NCBI RefSeq assembly: GCF_002356355.1
Contig: NZ_AP018052.1
Coordinates: forward strand, 434,001 to 498,000
Reading direction: 5' to 3'
DNA: 64,000 nt
From: Thiohalobacter thiocyanaticus
GTDB taxonomy: Bacteria; Pseudomonadota; Gammaproteobacteria; Thiohalobacterales; Thiohalobacteraceae
Shown here: piece after piece, positions 47,531-57,309 of the stretch
How positions within the stretch are numbered: the stretch's first letter is position 1
Layout: each line of letters begins with the position of its first letter
The notes under the pieces: generated by a model
Databases searched by the model: none
What the model was told of the DNA's origin: nothing
What the model saw: only the letters and a program-made list of their open reading frames with translations
Made by a program: the position numbers and the translations under genes

Positions 47531-48859
47531 ATGAGCAGTAACATCTTCGTCGTCGGCGCCGACCCCTTCAATATGGAAAAGGTGCGCCGGCTGAATCTCG
47601 GTGTCGACCATCGCATCCACGAACTGCTGAGCTTCGACGAGGTCAAGGGCGGCGGCTATTACCCCGTGGAGGACTGCCTGGCGCTGGCCGAGCAGCGGCT
47701 GGCGGCCTTCGACGGCAGCATCGATGCCATTGTCGGCTACTGGGACTTCCCCGTGACCGCCATGACCGCCATCCTGTGCCGGCGTCACGGCCTGACCACG
47801 CCCACGCTGGAGAGCGTGCTGCGTTGCGAGCACAAGTACTGGAGCCGGCTGGAGCAGTGCCGCGCGATTCCGGAATTCACCCCGGGTTTCACCCAGGTGG
47901 ACCCCTTCAGCGACGACGAGATCAATAACATCGAGCTGCCGTATCCGTTCTGGATCAAGCCGGTCAAGGGCACGGACTCGCTGCTGGCATTCAAGGTCAG
48001 GAACCGCGAGGACCTGCGCAGCAGCATCGCGGCCATCCGCCGCGAGATCCATCGCATCGCCGAGCCCTTCGATCACATCCTTTCGCATGCCCGGCTGCCG
48101 GAGGAGATCGTGCCCGTAAAGGGTCATCACTGCATCGTCGAGGAGCTGGTCCCCGGCCGCCAGTGCACGGTCGAGGGCTATGTGCATGACGGCGAGGTGC
48201 ACCATCACGGCATCATCGATTCCATCAACTATCCGCAGTCGTCCTCCTTTCTGCGTTACCAGTATCCCTCGCGGCTGCCGCGGCGGGTCAAGGATCGTGC
48301 CGTCGAGGCGACGCGGGAACTGATGCAGCACATCGGCTACGACAATGCCACCTACAATGTCGAATACTTCTACCAGCCGAAAACGGAGAAACTGGTGTTG
48401 CTGGAGATCAATCCACGGCTGTCGCAGTCGCACAGCGACATGTTCGAAAAGGTGGATGGGGCCTCCAATTTACAGATCATGGCCGAACTGGCGCTCGGGC
48501 AGCCCCCGGATTTTCCCGTCCGCGAGGGCCGTTACGGCTGTGCCGCCAAATTCCATGTGCGGGTGTTCGAGGACGGTATCGCGACCCATGTGCCGGACGG
48601 GAATGAGCTCGAGCAGATCCGCCAACGCTTTCCGGGCACCCTGATCGAGCTGAAGATAAAACCGGGCATGCGCCTGTCCGAGTTGATCGAGCAGGACAGT
48701 TACAGCTACGACATCGCCCACATCCACACCGGGGCGAGGAACCAGAAGGAACTGCTGGAGAAGTTCAACCGGATCCTGGAGGCGCTGCATTTCGAGTTCG
48801 CGCCAGTGGGTGCGGATGAGGATAAGGCGCCGGCAGTCCCCGGAATCGCTGTGCAGTGA
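47531..48859 (+). CDS. ATP-grasp enzyme of unknown function inside the denitrification island
   Basis: The 442-residue cytosolic protein has an N-terminal pre-ATP-grasp domain and an ATP-grasp fold with WIKPVKGTDSLLAFK, the hinge IVEELVPGRQCTVEGYV and the metal-binding VLLEINPRLSQSHSDMF. Such enzymes ligate a carboxylate to an amine or thiol using ATP. It resembles the carboxylase/carnosine-synthase-like group, but no specific function is recognisable. It lies between nirN and dnr, and a DNR-like box precedes it, so it may be part of anaerobic nitrogen-oxide metabolism. Confidence 0.85.
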   Translation: MSSNIFVVGADPFNMEKVRRLNLGVDHRIHELLSFDEVKGGGYYPVEDCLALAEQRLAAFDGSIDAIVGYWDFPVTAMTAILCRRHGLTTPTLESVLRCEHKYWSRLEQCRAIPEFTPGFTQVDPFSDDEINNIELPYPFWIKPVKGTDSLLAFKVRNREDLRSSIAAIRREIHRIAEPFDHILSHARLPEEIVPVKGHHCIVEELVPGRQCTVEGYVHDGEVHHHGIIDSINYPQSSSFLRYQYPSRLPRRVKDRAVEATRELMQHIGYDNATYNVEYFYQPKTEKLVLLEINPRLSQSHSDMFEKVDGASNLQIMAELALGQPPDFPVREGRYGCAAKFHVRVFEDGIATHVPDGNELEQIRQRFPGTLIELKIKPGMRLSELIEQDSYSYDIAHIHTGARNQKELLEKFNRILEALHFEFAPVGADEDKAPAVPGIAVQ

Positions 48860-48873
48860 GATCCGACGGGGAC

Positions 48874-49554
48874 TCAGGTCAGGCCCTCGGCCCGATCCTC
48901 CAGCGCATCCCGGTCGTGGATGGTGACCTGGGCGCCCTTGATGCTCAGGATGCCGCTGTCCTGCAGATTGCGCAGGATGCGCGAGAAGGTCTCGGGCTTG
49001 ACCGACAGGCGCGAGGCCATCACCCCCTTGGGGATGTCCAGCCGGAATTCATCCTGGTCCTCGGGGGCCATCTTCAGCAGATAGCTGGCCACCCGACAGG
49101 TGCCGCTCTGCAGGCTGAGGTTGTCGATCTCGGCGATCAGGCCGCGCAGCCGCTGGCTCATATCGCCCATGAGCAGGAAGCAGGTGTCGATGGAGTCGCG
49201 CAGCATGGCGGCGAAGTCGCGCGAGTCGATGGAAACCAGTTCGCATGCCCCCAGGGCGGTGGCGTTGACCGGATAGGCCGGCCCTTCCAGGAACATCAGG
49301 GCCTCGGCGAAGGTGTTGCCGGCGCTGACGATGTCGATGACCTTCTCGTTGCCCTCGGGGGAGAGTCGGGAGAGCTTGATCTGACCGGAAACCACATAAA
49401 AGAAGCGGTCGGCCGGATCGCCCTGGGCGAACAGGGGCTGGCCCTCATCCAGCCGGAGCAGGCGGGCGCGCTGGGCGGCCCGGTCCAGCTGGGCCGGCGT
49501 CAGGCGGGCGAACAGCAGGTGCCGGGACAGATGTTGCTTGAGTTCCTCGCTCAA
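48874..49554 (-). CDS. dnr: CRP/FNR-family regulator of denitrification (DNR type)
   Basis: The 226-residue protein has a cyclic-nucleotide-binding-fold domain (FYVVSGQIKLSRLSPEGNEKV) and a helix-turn-helix (MASRLSVKPETFSRILRNL). It lacks the N-terminal cysteine cluster of oxygen-sensing FNR, so it belongs to the DNR group, which senses NO through heme. The start is TTG 49554 with AAAGGA nine bases upstream. It is divergent from norC, and the palindrome between them could also affect its own expression. Confidence 0.9.
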   Translation of the reverse strand: MSEELKQHLSRHLLFARLTPAQLDRAAQRARLLRLDEGQPLFAQGDPADRFFYVVSGQIKLSRLSPEGNEKVIDIVSAGNTFAEALMFLEGPAYPVNATALGACELVSIDSRDFAAMLRDSIDTCFLLMGDMSQRLRGLIAEIDNLSLQSGTCRVASYLLKMAPEDQDEFRLDIPKGVMASRLSVKPETFSRILRNLQDSGILSIKGAQVTIHDRDALEDRAEGLT

Positions 49555-49590
49555 ACCTGTATTTCCTTTGCCACTTTAAGGTAGTGTTGC

Positions 49591-49604
49591 TTGATGAATG
49601 TCAA
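49591..49604. promoter_or_regulatory. DNR/FNR-type box before norC
   Basis: TTGATGAATGTCAA is a perfect match. Its centre is 41.5 bases from a predicted start at 49639, and TCTAAT at 49627-49632 is at -10. It lies in the 112-base gap shared with dnr. Confidence 0.88.
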
Positions 49605-49666
49605 TGTTCTCAATCTGAAATAACCGTCTAATTTGCTCAGGATCGACCAACCAGGAGGCCAGTTCA

Positions 49667-50101
49667 ATGTCACAAGTCTTCACCAAGGCGATGGCGCGCA
49701 ACATCTTCTATGGTGGCAGCGTGTTCTTCATCCTGCTGTTTCTGGCGCTCACCTTCGATACCAGTCAGGCCCTGCCTGAGCGGGATAATCGACAGAACCT
49801 TACCGAGAAGGTGGCGCTGGGTAAAGCGGTCTGGGAGGAAAACAACTGCCTGGGCTGCCACACCCTGCTGGGCGAAGGGGCCTATTACGCCCCCGAACTG
49901 GGCAATGTGTACAAGCGCTTCGGCGAGAGCAAGGAGGCCATCAAGGCCTTCATCGCCAGCCGCCCCGCGGACGGAATCCCGGGCCGGCGCAGCATGCCCC
50001 AGTTCAACCTCAGCGAGGAAGAACTGGAGGCGGTGGCGGAATTTCTGAAGTACACCTCGGAAATCAACACCGCCAACTGGCCCCCGAATATCCAAGGTTA
50101 A
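49667..50101 (+). CDS. norC: Nitric oxide reductase cytochrome c subunit
   Basis: The 144-residue membrane-anchored cytochrome has an uncleaved N-terminal helix and one heme motif C61-L-G-C64-H65, plus the methionine ligand near SMPQFNLSE. It donates electrons to NorB. The ATG follows AGGAGG. First gene of the nor operon. Confidence 0.97.
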   Translation: MSQVFTKAMARNIFYGGSVFFILLFLALTFDTSQALPERDNRQNLTEKVALGKAVWEENNCLGCHTLLGEGAYYAPELGNVYKRFGESKEAIKAFIASRPADGIPGRRSMPQFNLSEEELEAVAEFLKYTSEINTANWPPNIQG

Positions 50102-50109
50102 TCAGGTAG

Positions 50110-51537
<1,428 letters not shown>

Positions 51538-51552
51538 GGTGGGGAGGCGCAG

Positions 51553-52203
51553 GTGAATGCCGCAGTACAGGCCATGATCGGAAGACCGGGCAGGGTTGTA
51601 CTTCCGGACGAACAGGCACAGGGAAGTGCCGTCGGTGAGGCGCCGGAGCGGACGACCTGGCCTCCGGGTGATCTGGCGATCTGGATCTTCATCCTGGCCG
51701 AACTGGCGGTGTTCGCGATCTTCTTCGCCGCCTACGCCTTCGCCCGGATGGGGGAACTGGAGTTGTTCGTCGCCTATCAGCAGACCCTGGACACGAACCT
51801 GGCGCTGATCAACACCCTGGCGCTCATCACCAGCAGCTATTTCGTGGTGCGGGCCGTGGGTCGGATCCGGATTGGCGATGCCGGCGGCTGTATCCGCTGG
51901 CTGATCGGTGCCCTGGTGCTGGGCGGGCTCTTCCTGGGCGTGAAATCGCTCGAGTATGCGCACCTGTTCGCTGAAGGGGTGCGGCTGTCGACCAACACCT
52001 TCTACACCTTCTATCTGTCCCTGACCTTCTTTCACTTCCTGCACGTGGTCATGGGCATGGTGATCCTGGCCGCGGTGGCGGTGAAGGCCGCACAGGGCCA
52101 TTACGGCCGCGGGGAGCATACCGGCGTGGAAACCGGGGCCTCCTACTGGCACATGGTGGATCTGGTCTGGCTGATCCTGTTCCCGCTGGTCTATGTGATG
52201 TGA
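51553..52203 (+). CDS. norE: NorE, cytochrome-oxidase-subunit-III-like accessory protein
   Basis: The 216-residue protein has five helices in the CoxIII fold (DLAIWIFILAELAVFAIFF, FYLSLTFFHFLHVVMGM). NorE raises NO reductase activity in other denitrifiers but is not a core subunit. The start is GTG 51553. NorF follows after ten bases. Confidence 0.9.
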   Translation: MNAAVQAMIGRPGRVVLPDEQAQGSAVGEAPERTTWPPGDLAIWIFILAELAVFAIFFAAYAFARMGELELFVAYQQTLDTNLALINTLALITSSYFVVRAVGRIRIGDAGGCIRWLIGALVLGGLFLGVKSLEYAHLFAEGVRLSTNTFYTFYLSLTFFHFLHVVMGMVILAAVAVKAAQGHYGRGEHTGVETGASYWHMVDLVWLILFPLVYVM

Positions 52204-52213
52204 GGACAGCGAT

Positions 52214-52477
52214 ATGAGCGCAATCCGCCCCGAGACCCTGGTGTGGCTGCTGCTGGTGGCCCTGACCCTGCTGACCTGGGGTGTCGGCCAGGAAGGGTTG
52301 AACGGCCCGGCTGTCTCGCTGGGGCTCCTGGCCGTGGCCCTGGTCAAGGGTCACCTGGTCGGCGATTTCTTCATGGGGCTGAGACGGGTGCGCGGTCTCT
52401 GGCGCTGGGTGATCGCCCTGTGGCTGCTGCTCCCGGGCGGGCTGATCGCGCTGGCCTTCGTGTTGGCCGCACGCTGA
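52214..52477 (+). CDS. norF: NorF, small membrane accessory protein
   Basis: The 87-residue protein has three helices in the subunit-IV-like fold (SLGLLAVALVKGHLVGDFFMGLRR). It belongs with NorE in aiding NO reductase assembly or activity. Confidence 0.85.
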   Translation: MSAIRPETLVWLLLVALTLLTWGVGQEGLNGPAVSLGLLAVALVKGHLVGDFFMGLRRVRGLWRWVIALWLLLPGGLIALAFVLAAR

Positions 52478-52510
52478 AATTCACGATAAAACCAAGCCGA
52501 GGTAATGCCA

Positions 52511-53326
52511 ATGGACACACAAGTCGCCGCCAACATCTCCACCGATGACGGCCTGCCCTTCTACCTGCCCCAGGGCAACGAGGTCGCCCTGTTCGAGCAT
52601 GCCTACCGCCACCGGCTGCCCATGCTGATCAAGGGGCCGACCGGCTGTGGCAAGACCCGCTTCGTGCACTACATGGCGGCGCGACTGGGGCGGCCGGTCT
52701 ATACCGTGGCCTGCCATGACGATCTGACTGCCGCCGACCTGGTCGGGCGCCACCTGATCGGGGATGGCGGCACCTTCTGGAGCGACGGGCCGCTCACCCG
52801 CGCCGTGCGCGAGGGAGCCATCTGTTATCTCGACGAGGTGGTCGAGGCGCGCAAGGACACCACGGTGGTGCTGCACCCGCTGACCGACGATCGCCGCATC
52901 CTGCCCATCGAACGCACTGGCGAGACCCTGCAGGCGCCGCCGGAGTTCATGCTGGTGGTCTCCTACAACCCCGGCTACCAGAACCTGTTGAAAGGCATGA
53001 AGCCCAGTACCCGCCAGCGCTTCGTGGCGGCCAGTTTCGATTTTCCCGCGCCGGAGGCGGAGCAGGCCGTGATCCAGGGCGAGACCGGCATCGACAGCAA
53101 GGACGCCGGTCTGCTGGTGCGCCTGGCCGGCGCCCTGCGTGCGCTCAAGGACCATGACCTGGAGGAGGCTGCCTCGACCCGATTGCTGGTCTATGCCGCC
53201 ACCCTGATGCAGGGCGGCTTCGATGTGCGCGCGGCCTGCCGTGCCGCCCTGGTCGAGCCGCTGAGCGACGACGAGGACACCATCACCGCCCTGATGGAGG
53301 TGGTGGACGCGAGTCTGCCCCGGTGA
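52511..53326 (+). CDS. norQ: NorQ, AAA+ ATPase for NO reductase activation
   Basis: The 271-residue MoxR-type AAA+ protein has Walker A GPTGCGKT at about residues 42-49, Walker B ICYLDEVVEA and sensor VVSYNPGYQ. It acts with NorD to insert non-heme iron FeB into NorB. ATG 52511 follows GAGG eight bases upstream; ATG 52505 is closer but less well spaced. norD is separated from it by two genes. Confidence 0.96.
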   Translation: MDTQVAANISTDDGLPFYLPQGNEVALFEHAYRHRLPMLIKGPTGCGKTRFVHYMAARLGRPVYTVACHDDLTAADLVGRHLIGDGGTFWSDGPLTRAVREGAICYLDEVVEARKDTTVVLHPLTDDRRILPIERTGETLQAPPEFMLVVSYNPGYQNLLKGMKPSTRQRFVAASFDFPAPEAEQAVIQGETGIDSKDAGLLVRLAGALRALKDHDLEEAASTRLLVYAATLMQGGFDVRAACRAALVEPLSDDEDTITALMEVVDASLPR

Positions 53327-53341
53327 GGTCTGGCGGTGAAT

Positions 53342-53545
53342 AACGCAGAGGGCGCGGAGACGCGGAGACGCAGAGAATGATTGGTGTAGGTCGGGTTAGC
53401 GCAGCGTAACCCGACAGGGCTGCGGAGGACGTCGGGTTACGCCCTGTGGGCTAACCCGACCTACATGATTGTCTGGCGAGGCCGAAACATGCCGAATGCG
53501 AACAACACATCATTGATGTTCTTTGCGTCTCCGCGCCTCTGCGTT
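53342..53545. repeat. Nested repeats after norQ
   Basis: Outer arms AACGCAGAGGGCGCGGAGAC and GCGTCTCCGCGCCTCTGCG flank an inner GTAGGTCGGGTTAGCG / CTAACCCGACCTAC palindrome at 53386-53464. It interrupts the nor cluster. Confidence 0.85.
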
Positions 53546-53570
53546 GATATCACCCGGCCGGACAGAAACC

Positions 53571-53942
53571 ATGGCTGAGGGCGGCCAGCGCCTGGCCATC
53601 GCCGCCGAGGCCCTGTACCTGGTGAACCTGCTGCTGGTGCCGGGGCTGGCCTTCCTGGTGCTGGCGGTGCTGTTCCTGCGTCGCGGCGGGACAGGCGCGC
53701 TGGCGCGCAACCACCTGGAACAGGCCTTTGCCGCCAGCTGCTGGGCCGGGGTGCTGCTGATCGGGGTCGGCGGCGCCATTGTGCTGCTCGGGGATATCGA
53801 GGGCATGATCACCTGGGTGGTGGGCATCATCTACCTGGTCTGCATGCACGCCACCCTGGTGCTGCTGGGCGTACTGGGCCTGGCGCGGGCCCTGTCCGGC
53901 AAGGCATGGCGCTATCCGCTGGTGGGGTGGCCGTTCCGTTGA
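53571..53942 (+). CDS. Small membrane protein in the nor cluster
   Basis: The 123-residue protein has three predicted helices, near residues 9-37, 58-78 and 88-110. The pattern RNHLEQAFAASCWAGVLL resembles DUF4870-type or similar membrane proteins, but I do not recognise a specific family. It starts at ATG 53571, after the nested repeat. It lies between norQ and an iron-sulfur protein and may assist NO reductase. Confidence 0.7.
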   Translation: MAEGGQRLAIAAEALYLVNLLLVPGLAFLVLAVLFLRRGGTGALARNHLEQAFAASCWAGVLLIGVGGAIVLLGDIEGMITWVVGIIYLVCMHATLVLLGVLGLARALSGKAWRYPLVGWPFR

Positions 53943-53989
53943 CATGCCATCTGCCCGCGAGGACTTGTGAGAGTTGCGACTGACCTGAC

Positions 53990-55006
53990 ATGAAACCGTT
54001 ACTGCCCAGAACGAACTACCAGCGCCGCCGGGCCCTGACCCAGGTCGGCTTCTTCGTGCTGTTCATCCTGGCGCCGCCGCTGGACATCTTCCGCTTCGAC
54101 CTGACCCTGGGCCATTTCATCCTCTTCGGCCAGCCCTGGACCCTGGGCATCGCCGAGTTCCGTGAGGGCCTGATCGGCCCGGGCGAGGCCGTGCTCAATA
54201 TGTTTCTGCGCGGCTTCCTGCCGCTGTTCGGCGGCGCGGCCCTGTTCATCTGGATCGCCTGGCGCTGGGGTCGGCTGTACTGCGGCTGGCTGTGCCCGCA
54301 CTATTCGGTGGTGGAACTGGTCAACGGCCTGATGCGCCGGGCCAGCGGCAGGCCCAATCTGTACGAGAAGCGCAAACTGCCGGAGTGGCTGCCCAACGGC
54401 ACCCGGATCAGCCCGAACAGCCGCTACTGGCCGCCGACCCTGGTCACGGCCGTGGCCTTCGCCTTCATCTGGGCCCTGACCCTGCTGACCTACCTGCTGC
54501 CGCCGCAGGAGATCTATCACAACCTGCTGCATGCGGAGTTGACCCGCAGCCAGTTCATCTTCCTGACCGCGGCCACCACCGCGTTCAGCATCGAATTCAT
54601 CTTCGCCCGACACCTGTTCTGCCGCTTCGGCTGTGCCGTCGGCCTGTTCCAGAGCCTGGCCTGGATGGGCAATAACAAGGCCATGGTGGTCGGCTTCGAT
54701 ACCCGCCGCGCGAAGAGCTGCCAGGACTGCAACAACGCCTGCGACAACGCCTGTCCCATGCGACTGAACCCGCGCACACTGAAGCGCAAGATGTTCACCT
54801 GCACCCAGTGCGCCGAGTGCATCTCCGCCTGCACCCAGGTGCAGGCGCCGAAGGGCCAGCCCTCGCTGCTGCAATGGGTGAGTGACGAGGCGGCCCTGCA
54901 GGTGGTCACGGGCCGGCCGGCGCAGCCGAAAACGAGGCCCCCGGCACCTGCCCCCGGGCGGATGGAAACCGACAGCTGCTGCGGCTCCGGGGCCTGCGGA
55001 GGCTGA
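53990..55006 (+). CDS. Membrane polyferredoxin, CcoG/NapH-like, in the nor cluster
   Basis: The 338-residue protein has about five helices, two membrane-side cysteine motifs near residues 98 (CGWLCPH) and 210 (CRFGCAVG), and two cytosolic [4Fe-4S] motifs near 244-256 (CQDCNNACDNACP) and 272-282 (CTQCAECISAC). It ends with CCGSGACGG, a possible further metal site. Its N-terminal half resembles NosR and CcoG. Similar genes near norD occur in other denitrifiers; the role could be electron supply or metal insertion. Confidence 0.82.
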   Translation: MKPLLPRTNYQRRRALTQVGFFVLFILAPPLDIFRFDLTLGHFILFGQPWTLGIAEFREGLIGPGEAVLNMFLRGFLPLFGGAALFIWIAWRWGRLYCGWLCPHYSVVELVNGLMRRASGRPNLYEKRKLPEWLPNGTRISPNSRYWPPTLVTAVAFAFIWALTLLTYLLPPQEIYHNLLHAELTRSQFIFLTAATTAFSIEFIFARHLFCRFGCAVGLFQSLAWMGNNKAMVVGFDTRRAKSCQDCNNACDNACPMRLNPRTLKRKMFTCTQCAECISACTQVQAPKGQPSLLQWVSDEAALQVVTGRPAQPKTRPPAPAPGRMETDSCCGSGACGG

Positions 55007-55035
55007 ATTGATGGTTAAGGAACTTCTGATTAATT

Positions 55036-55186
55036 ACAAAATACCCGTCATTGCGATGCCCAGACCCGAAGGGTGGGGTACCCATCATGAAACCCGAAGG
55101 GATTCTATGGGAGAAGCGTGGCAATCTCCAACCGACTGGTCCTGCATTACGAGATTGCCACGCTTTGCTCGCAATGACGAATAAAT
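55036..55186. repeat. Dispersed repeat between the ferredoxin gene and norD
   Basis: CGTCATTGCGATGCCCAGAC on the left is matched at 13603-13634 on the other strand, and GAGATTGCCACGCTTTGCTC on the right matches 33146-33182. The block GTGGCAATCTC also occurs inverted inside it. Confidence 0.8.
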
Positions 55187-55274
55187 CAGATGTTTCTTTG
55201 CATTTAAGACACATCAAGGCGGTTGCAACCGGTCCGGACCAGACTTGTAGCCATACACGCATCGGAGCCCATTG

Positions 55275-57110
55275 ATGGAAGAACATGTCGGCCAGCTCTG
55301 GCACCGGTTGATCACCCGGGCCGCCCAGCAGCGCCATCCGCAGGCCGCGGTGGCGCTGGACGAGGTCGCCACGCCGATTGGTGTGTTCTTCCGCGCCCTG
55401 GGCGGCGACGGCGGCCTGCAGGTGCAGCCGGCCGAGGCCACCGATTACCGCGGCCGGCGCAGCCTGCTGCAGCGGGTGGCGGGCAGCCAGCGCAAGGTGC
55501 GCCTGGCCTGGCGCGACGAACAGGCCCTGCGCCTGCCGCCGGCCATCGACTGGTTCGATACGCCGGCGTTGAACCGCGACCTGTATTTCTGGCTGGCCGC
55601 GCTGGCGGCCACCCCGCATGACCTCACCAGTCACTGGGTGCTGCGCAACCAGCAGCTGTGCCGGGTGGCCCTGCAGCGTTTTCCGGGCCTGCGCCCCCGC
55701 TACCGGCGTCTGCTCGAGGCCCATCTGGCGCAGCGGCCGGATCCCGGGCGTCTGCCTGCTGCCGAGGCGGAGCAGGAACGGCTCCTGCAGCAGGCCCTGC
55801 GCGAACCGGGCGCGGTCGGCACCTTTCCGACGGCGCGCCGTGAACCCTGGCCGGTGCCCCTGTGGCTGCACCCATCGCCACCGCTGGTCGCCGCCGCGAC
55901 TGCAGCCGACCCGGGCGAGGGGAACAATGCCCACGAGGGCGGCCAGAAGGAACTGGAGAACGAGGGCCGGCGCCGCGCCGAGCGGGTGGATAAGCCGCAG
56001 GAGGACCGCGGCCTGGTCACCATCCGCATGGAGAACATCTTCAGCTGGAGCGAGTACGTCAAGGTCGATCGCAGCACCGATGACGAGGAGGATCTGGACC
56101 AGGCGGCCGACGCCGCCCGCGACATGGACACCCTGTCCGTGAGCCGTGACGACAAACCGGCCAGGGGACGGCTGAAATTCGATCTCGATCTGCCCGCCGA
56201 GGCCAATGACGACAGCGTACTGAACGACGGCCTGCTGCTGCCGGAGTGGGATCATCGCAAGGGTGTGCTGGTCCCGGACCATTGCCGGATCAGCCTGATG
56301 AGCGCGCTCGATGCGGTGCCGATCGAACTGCCCGAACACCTGCGGCCGACCGCGCGGCGGCTGCGCAACCAGTTCTCCCTGCTCACGCCGGGCCGGCAGT
56401 GGCTGCGGGCCCAGCCCGACGGTTCCGAGATCGATCTCGATGCCTACCTGCGCTATGCCGGTGACCGCCGGGCCGGCATCCAGGCCCATGCCGATGGCCT
56501 GTTCCGGGATCTGCGCCAGAATCGCCGCGACCTGTCCTGCCTGCTGATGGCAGACCTGTCGCTGTCGACCGATACCTGGATCGATAACGACATGCGCGTG
56601 ATCGACGTGATCCGCGACGCCCTGTTCCTGTTTGCCGAGACCCTGAGCTCGGTCGGTGACCCCTTTGCCCTGTACGGCTTCTCCTCGCGCAAACGCGATC
56701 CGGTGCGGGTGCATCAGCTCAAGGATTTCGGGAGCCGCTACGACGGTCGCACCCGGGCCCGGATCCAGGCCATCAAGCCCGGCTACTACACCCGCATGGG
56801 CGCGGCCATCCGTTATGCCACCCGGGAACTGGAGCGCCAGGCCACCGAGACCAAACTGCTGCTGCTGCTGACCGACGGCAAGCCCAACGACCTGGACCGT
56901 TACGAGGGCCGCTACGGTATCGAGGACACCCGCAAGGCCATCATCGAAGCCCGGTCGCAGGGCCTGCAGCCCTTCTGCGTGACCATCGATTCCAGGGGCA
57001 ACGACTACCTGCCCTACCTGTTCGGCCGGCGCGGCTATGCCGTCATCCACCGGCCGGCACAGCTGCCGCGCACCCTGCCGATGCTGTATTCGCGCCTGAC
57101 CGGGGCCTGA
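55275..57110 (+). CDS. norD: NorD, VWA-domain protein for NO reductase activation
   Basis: The 611-residue protein has a C-terminal von Willebrand A domain with the metal site D-L-S-L-S-T at about 427 and LLLTDGKPND. The N-terminal part carries the acidic stretch DDEEDLDQAAD common in NorD. It works with NorQ to load iron into NorB. ATG 55275 is the best start. Confidence 0.95.
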   Translation: MEEHVGQLWHRLITRAAQQRHPQAAVALDEVATPIGVFFRALGGDGGLQVQPAEATDYRGRRSLLQRVAGSQRKVRLAWRDEQALRLPPAIDWFDTPALNRDLYFWLAALAATPHDLTSHWVLRNQQLCRVALQRFPGLRPRYRRLLEAHLAQRPDPGRLPAAEAEQERLLQQALREPGAVGTFPTARREPWPVPLWLHPSPPLVAAATAADPGEGNNAHEGGQKELENEGRRRAERVDKPQEDRGLVTIRMENIFSWSEYVKVDRSTDDEEDLDQAADAARDMDTLSVSRDDKPARGRLKFDLDLPAEANDDSVLNDGLLLPEWDHRKGVLVPDHCRISLMSALDAVPIELPEHLRPTARRLRNQFSLLTPGRQWLRAQPDGSEIDLDAYLRYAGDRRAGIQAHADGLFRDLRQNRRDLSCLLMADLSLSTDTWIDNDMRVIDVIRDALFLFAETLSSVGDPFALYGFSSRKRDPVRVHQLKDFGSRYDGRTRARIQAIKPGYYTRMGAAIRYATRELERQATETKLLLLLTDGKPNDLDRYEGRYGIEDTRKAIIEARSQGLQPFCVTIDSRGNDYLPYLFGRRGYAVIHRPAQLPRTLPMLYSRLTGA

Positions 57111-57126
57111 TCAGGGGAAAGAGTTA

Positions 57127-57210
57127 ATGTAGGTCGGGTTGGCCCGGGAGGGCGTAACCCGACGGCGCCGCGGCCGGTGTCGGGTTACGCTGCGCTAACC
57201 CGACCTGCAA
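57127..57210. repeat. GTAGGTCGGGTT palindrome after norD
   Basis: GTAGGTCGGGTTGGCC, GGCGTAACCCGACGG, then GTCGGGTTACGCTGCG and GCTAACCCGACCTGC form two hairpins at the convergent ends of norD and nnrS. Confidence 0.85.
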
Positions 57211-57309
57211 GGCTGACGCCTCTTGTCCCGGTCTGCGGGCGAGAACCGTACAGGGTTTTGCATCCCGGATGTATTTCCGTGACTTCCATGGCGCGCTTGA
57301 ATGCCCTGA

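Noticed and set aside
49555-49590. DNR autoregulation from the norC box in the minus direction
   Set aside because: The class II start would fall two bases before the TTG and no -10 hexamer fits, so only a possible secondary effect remains.
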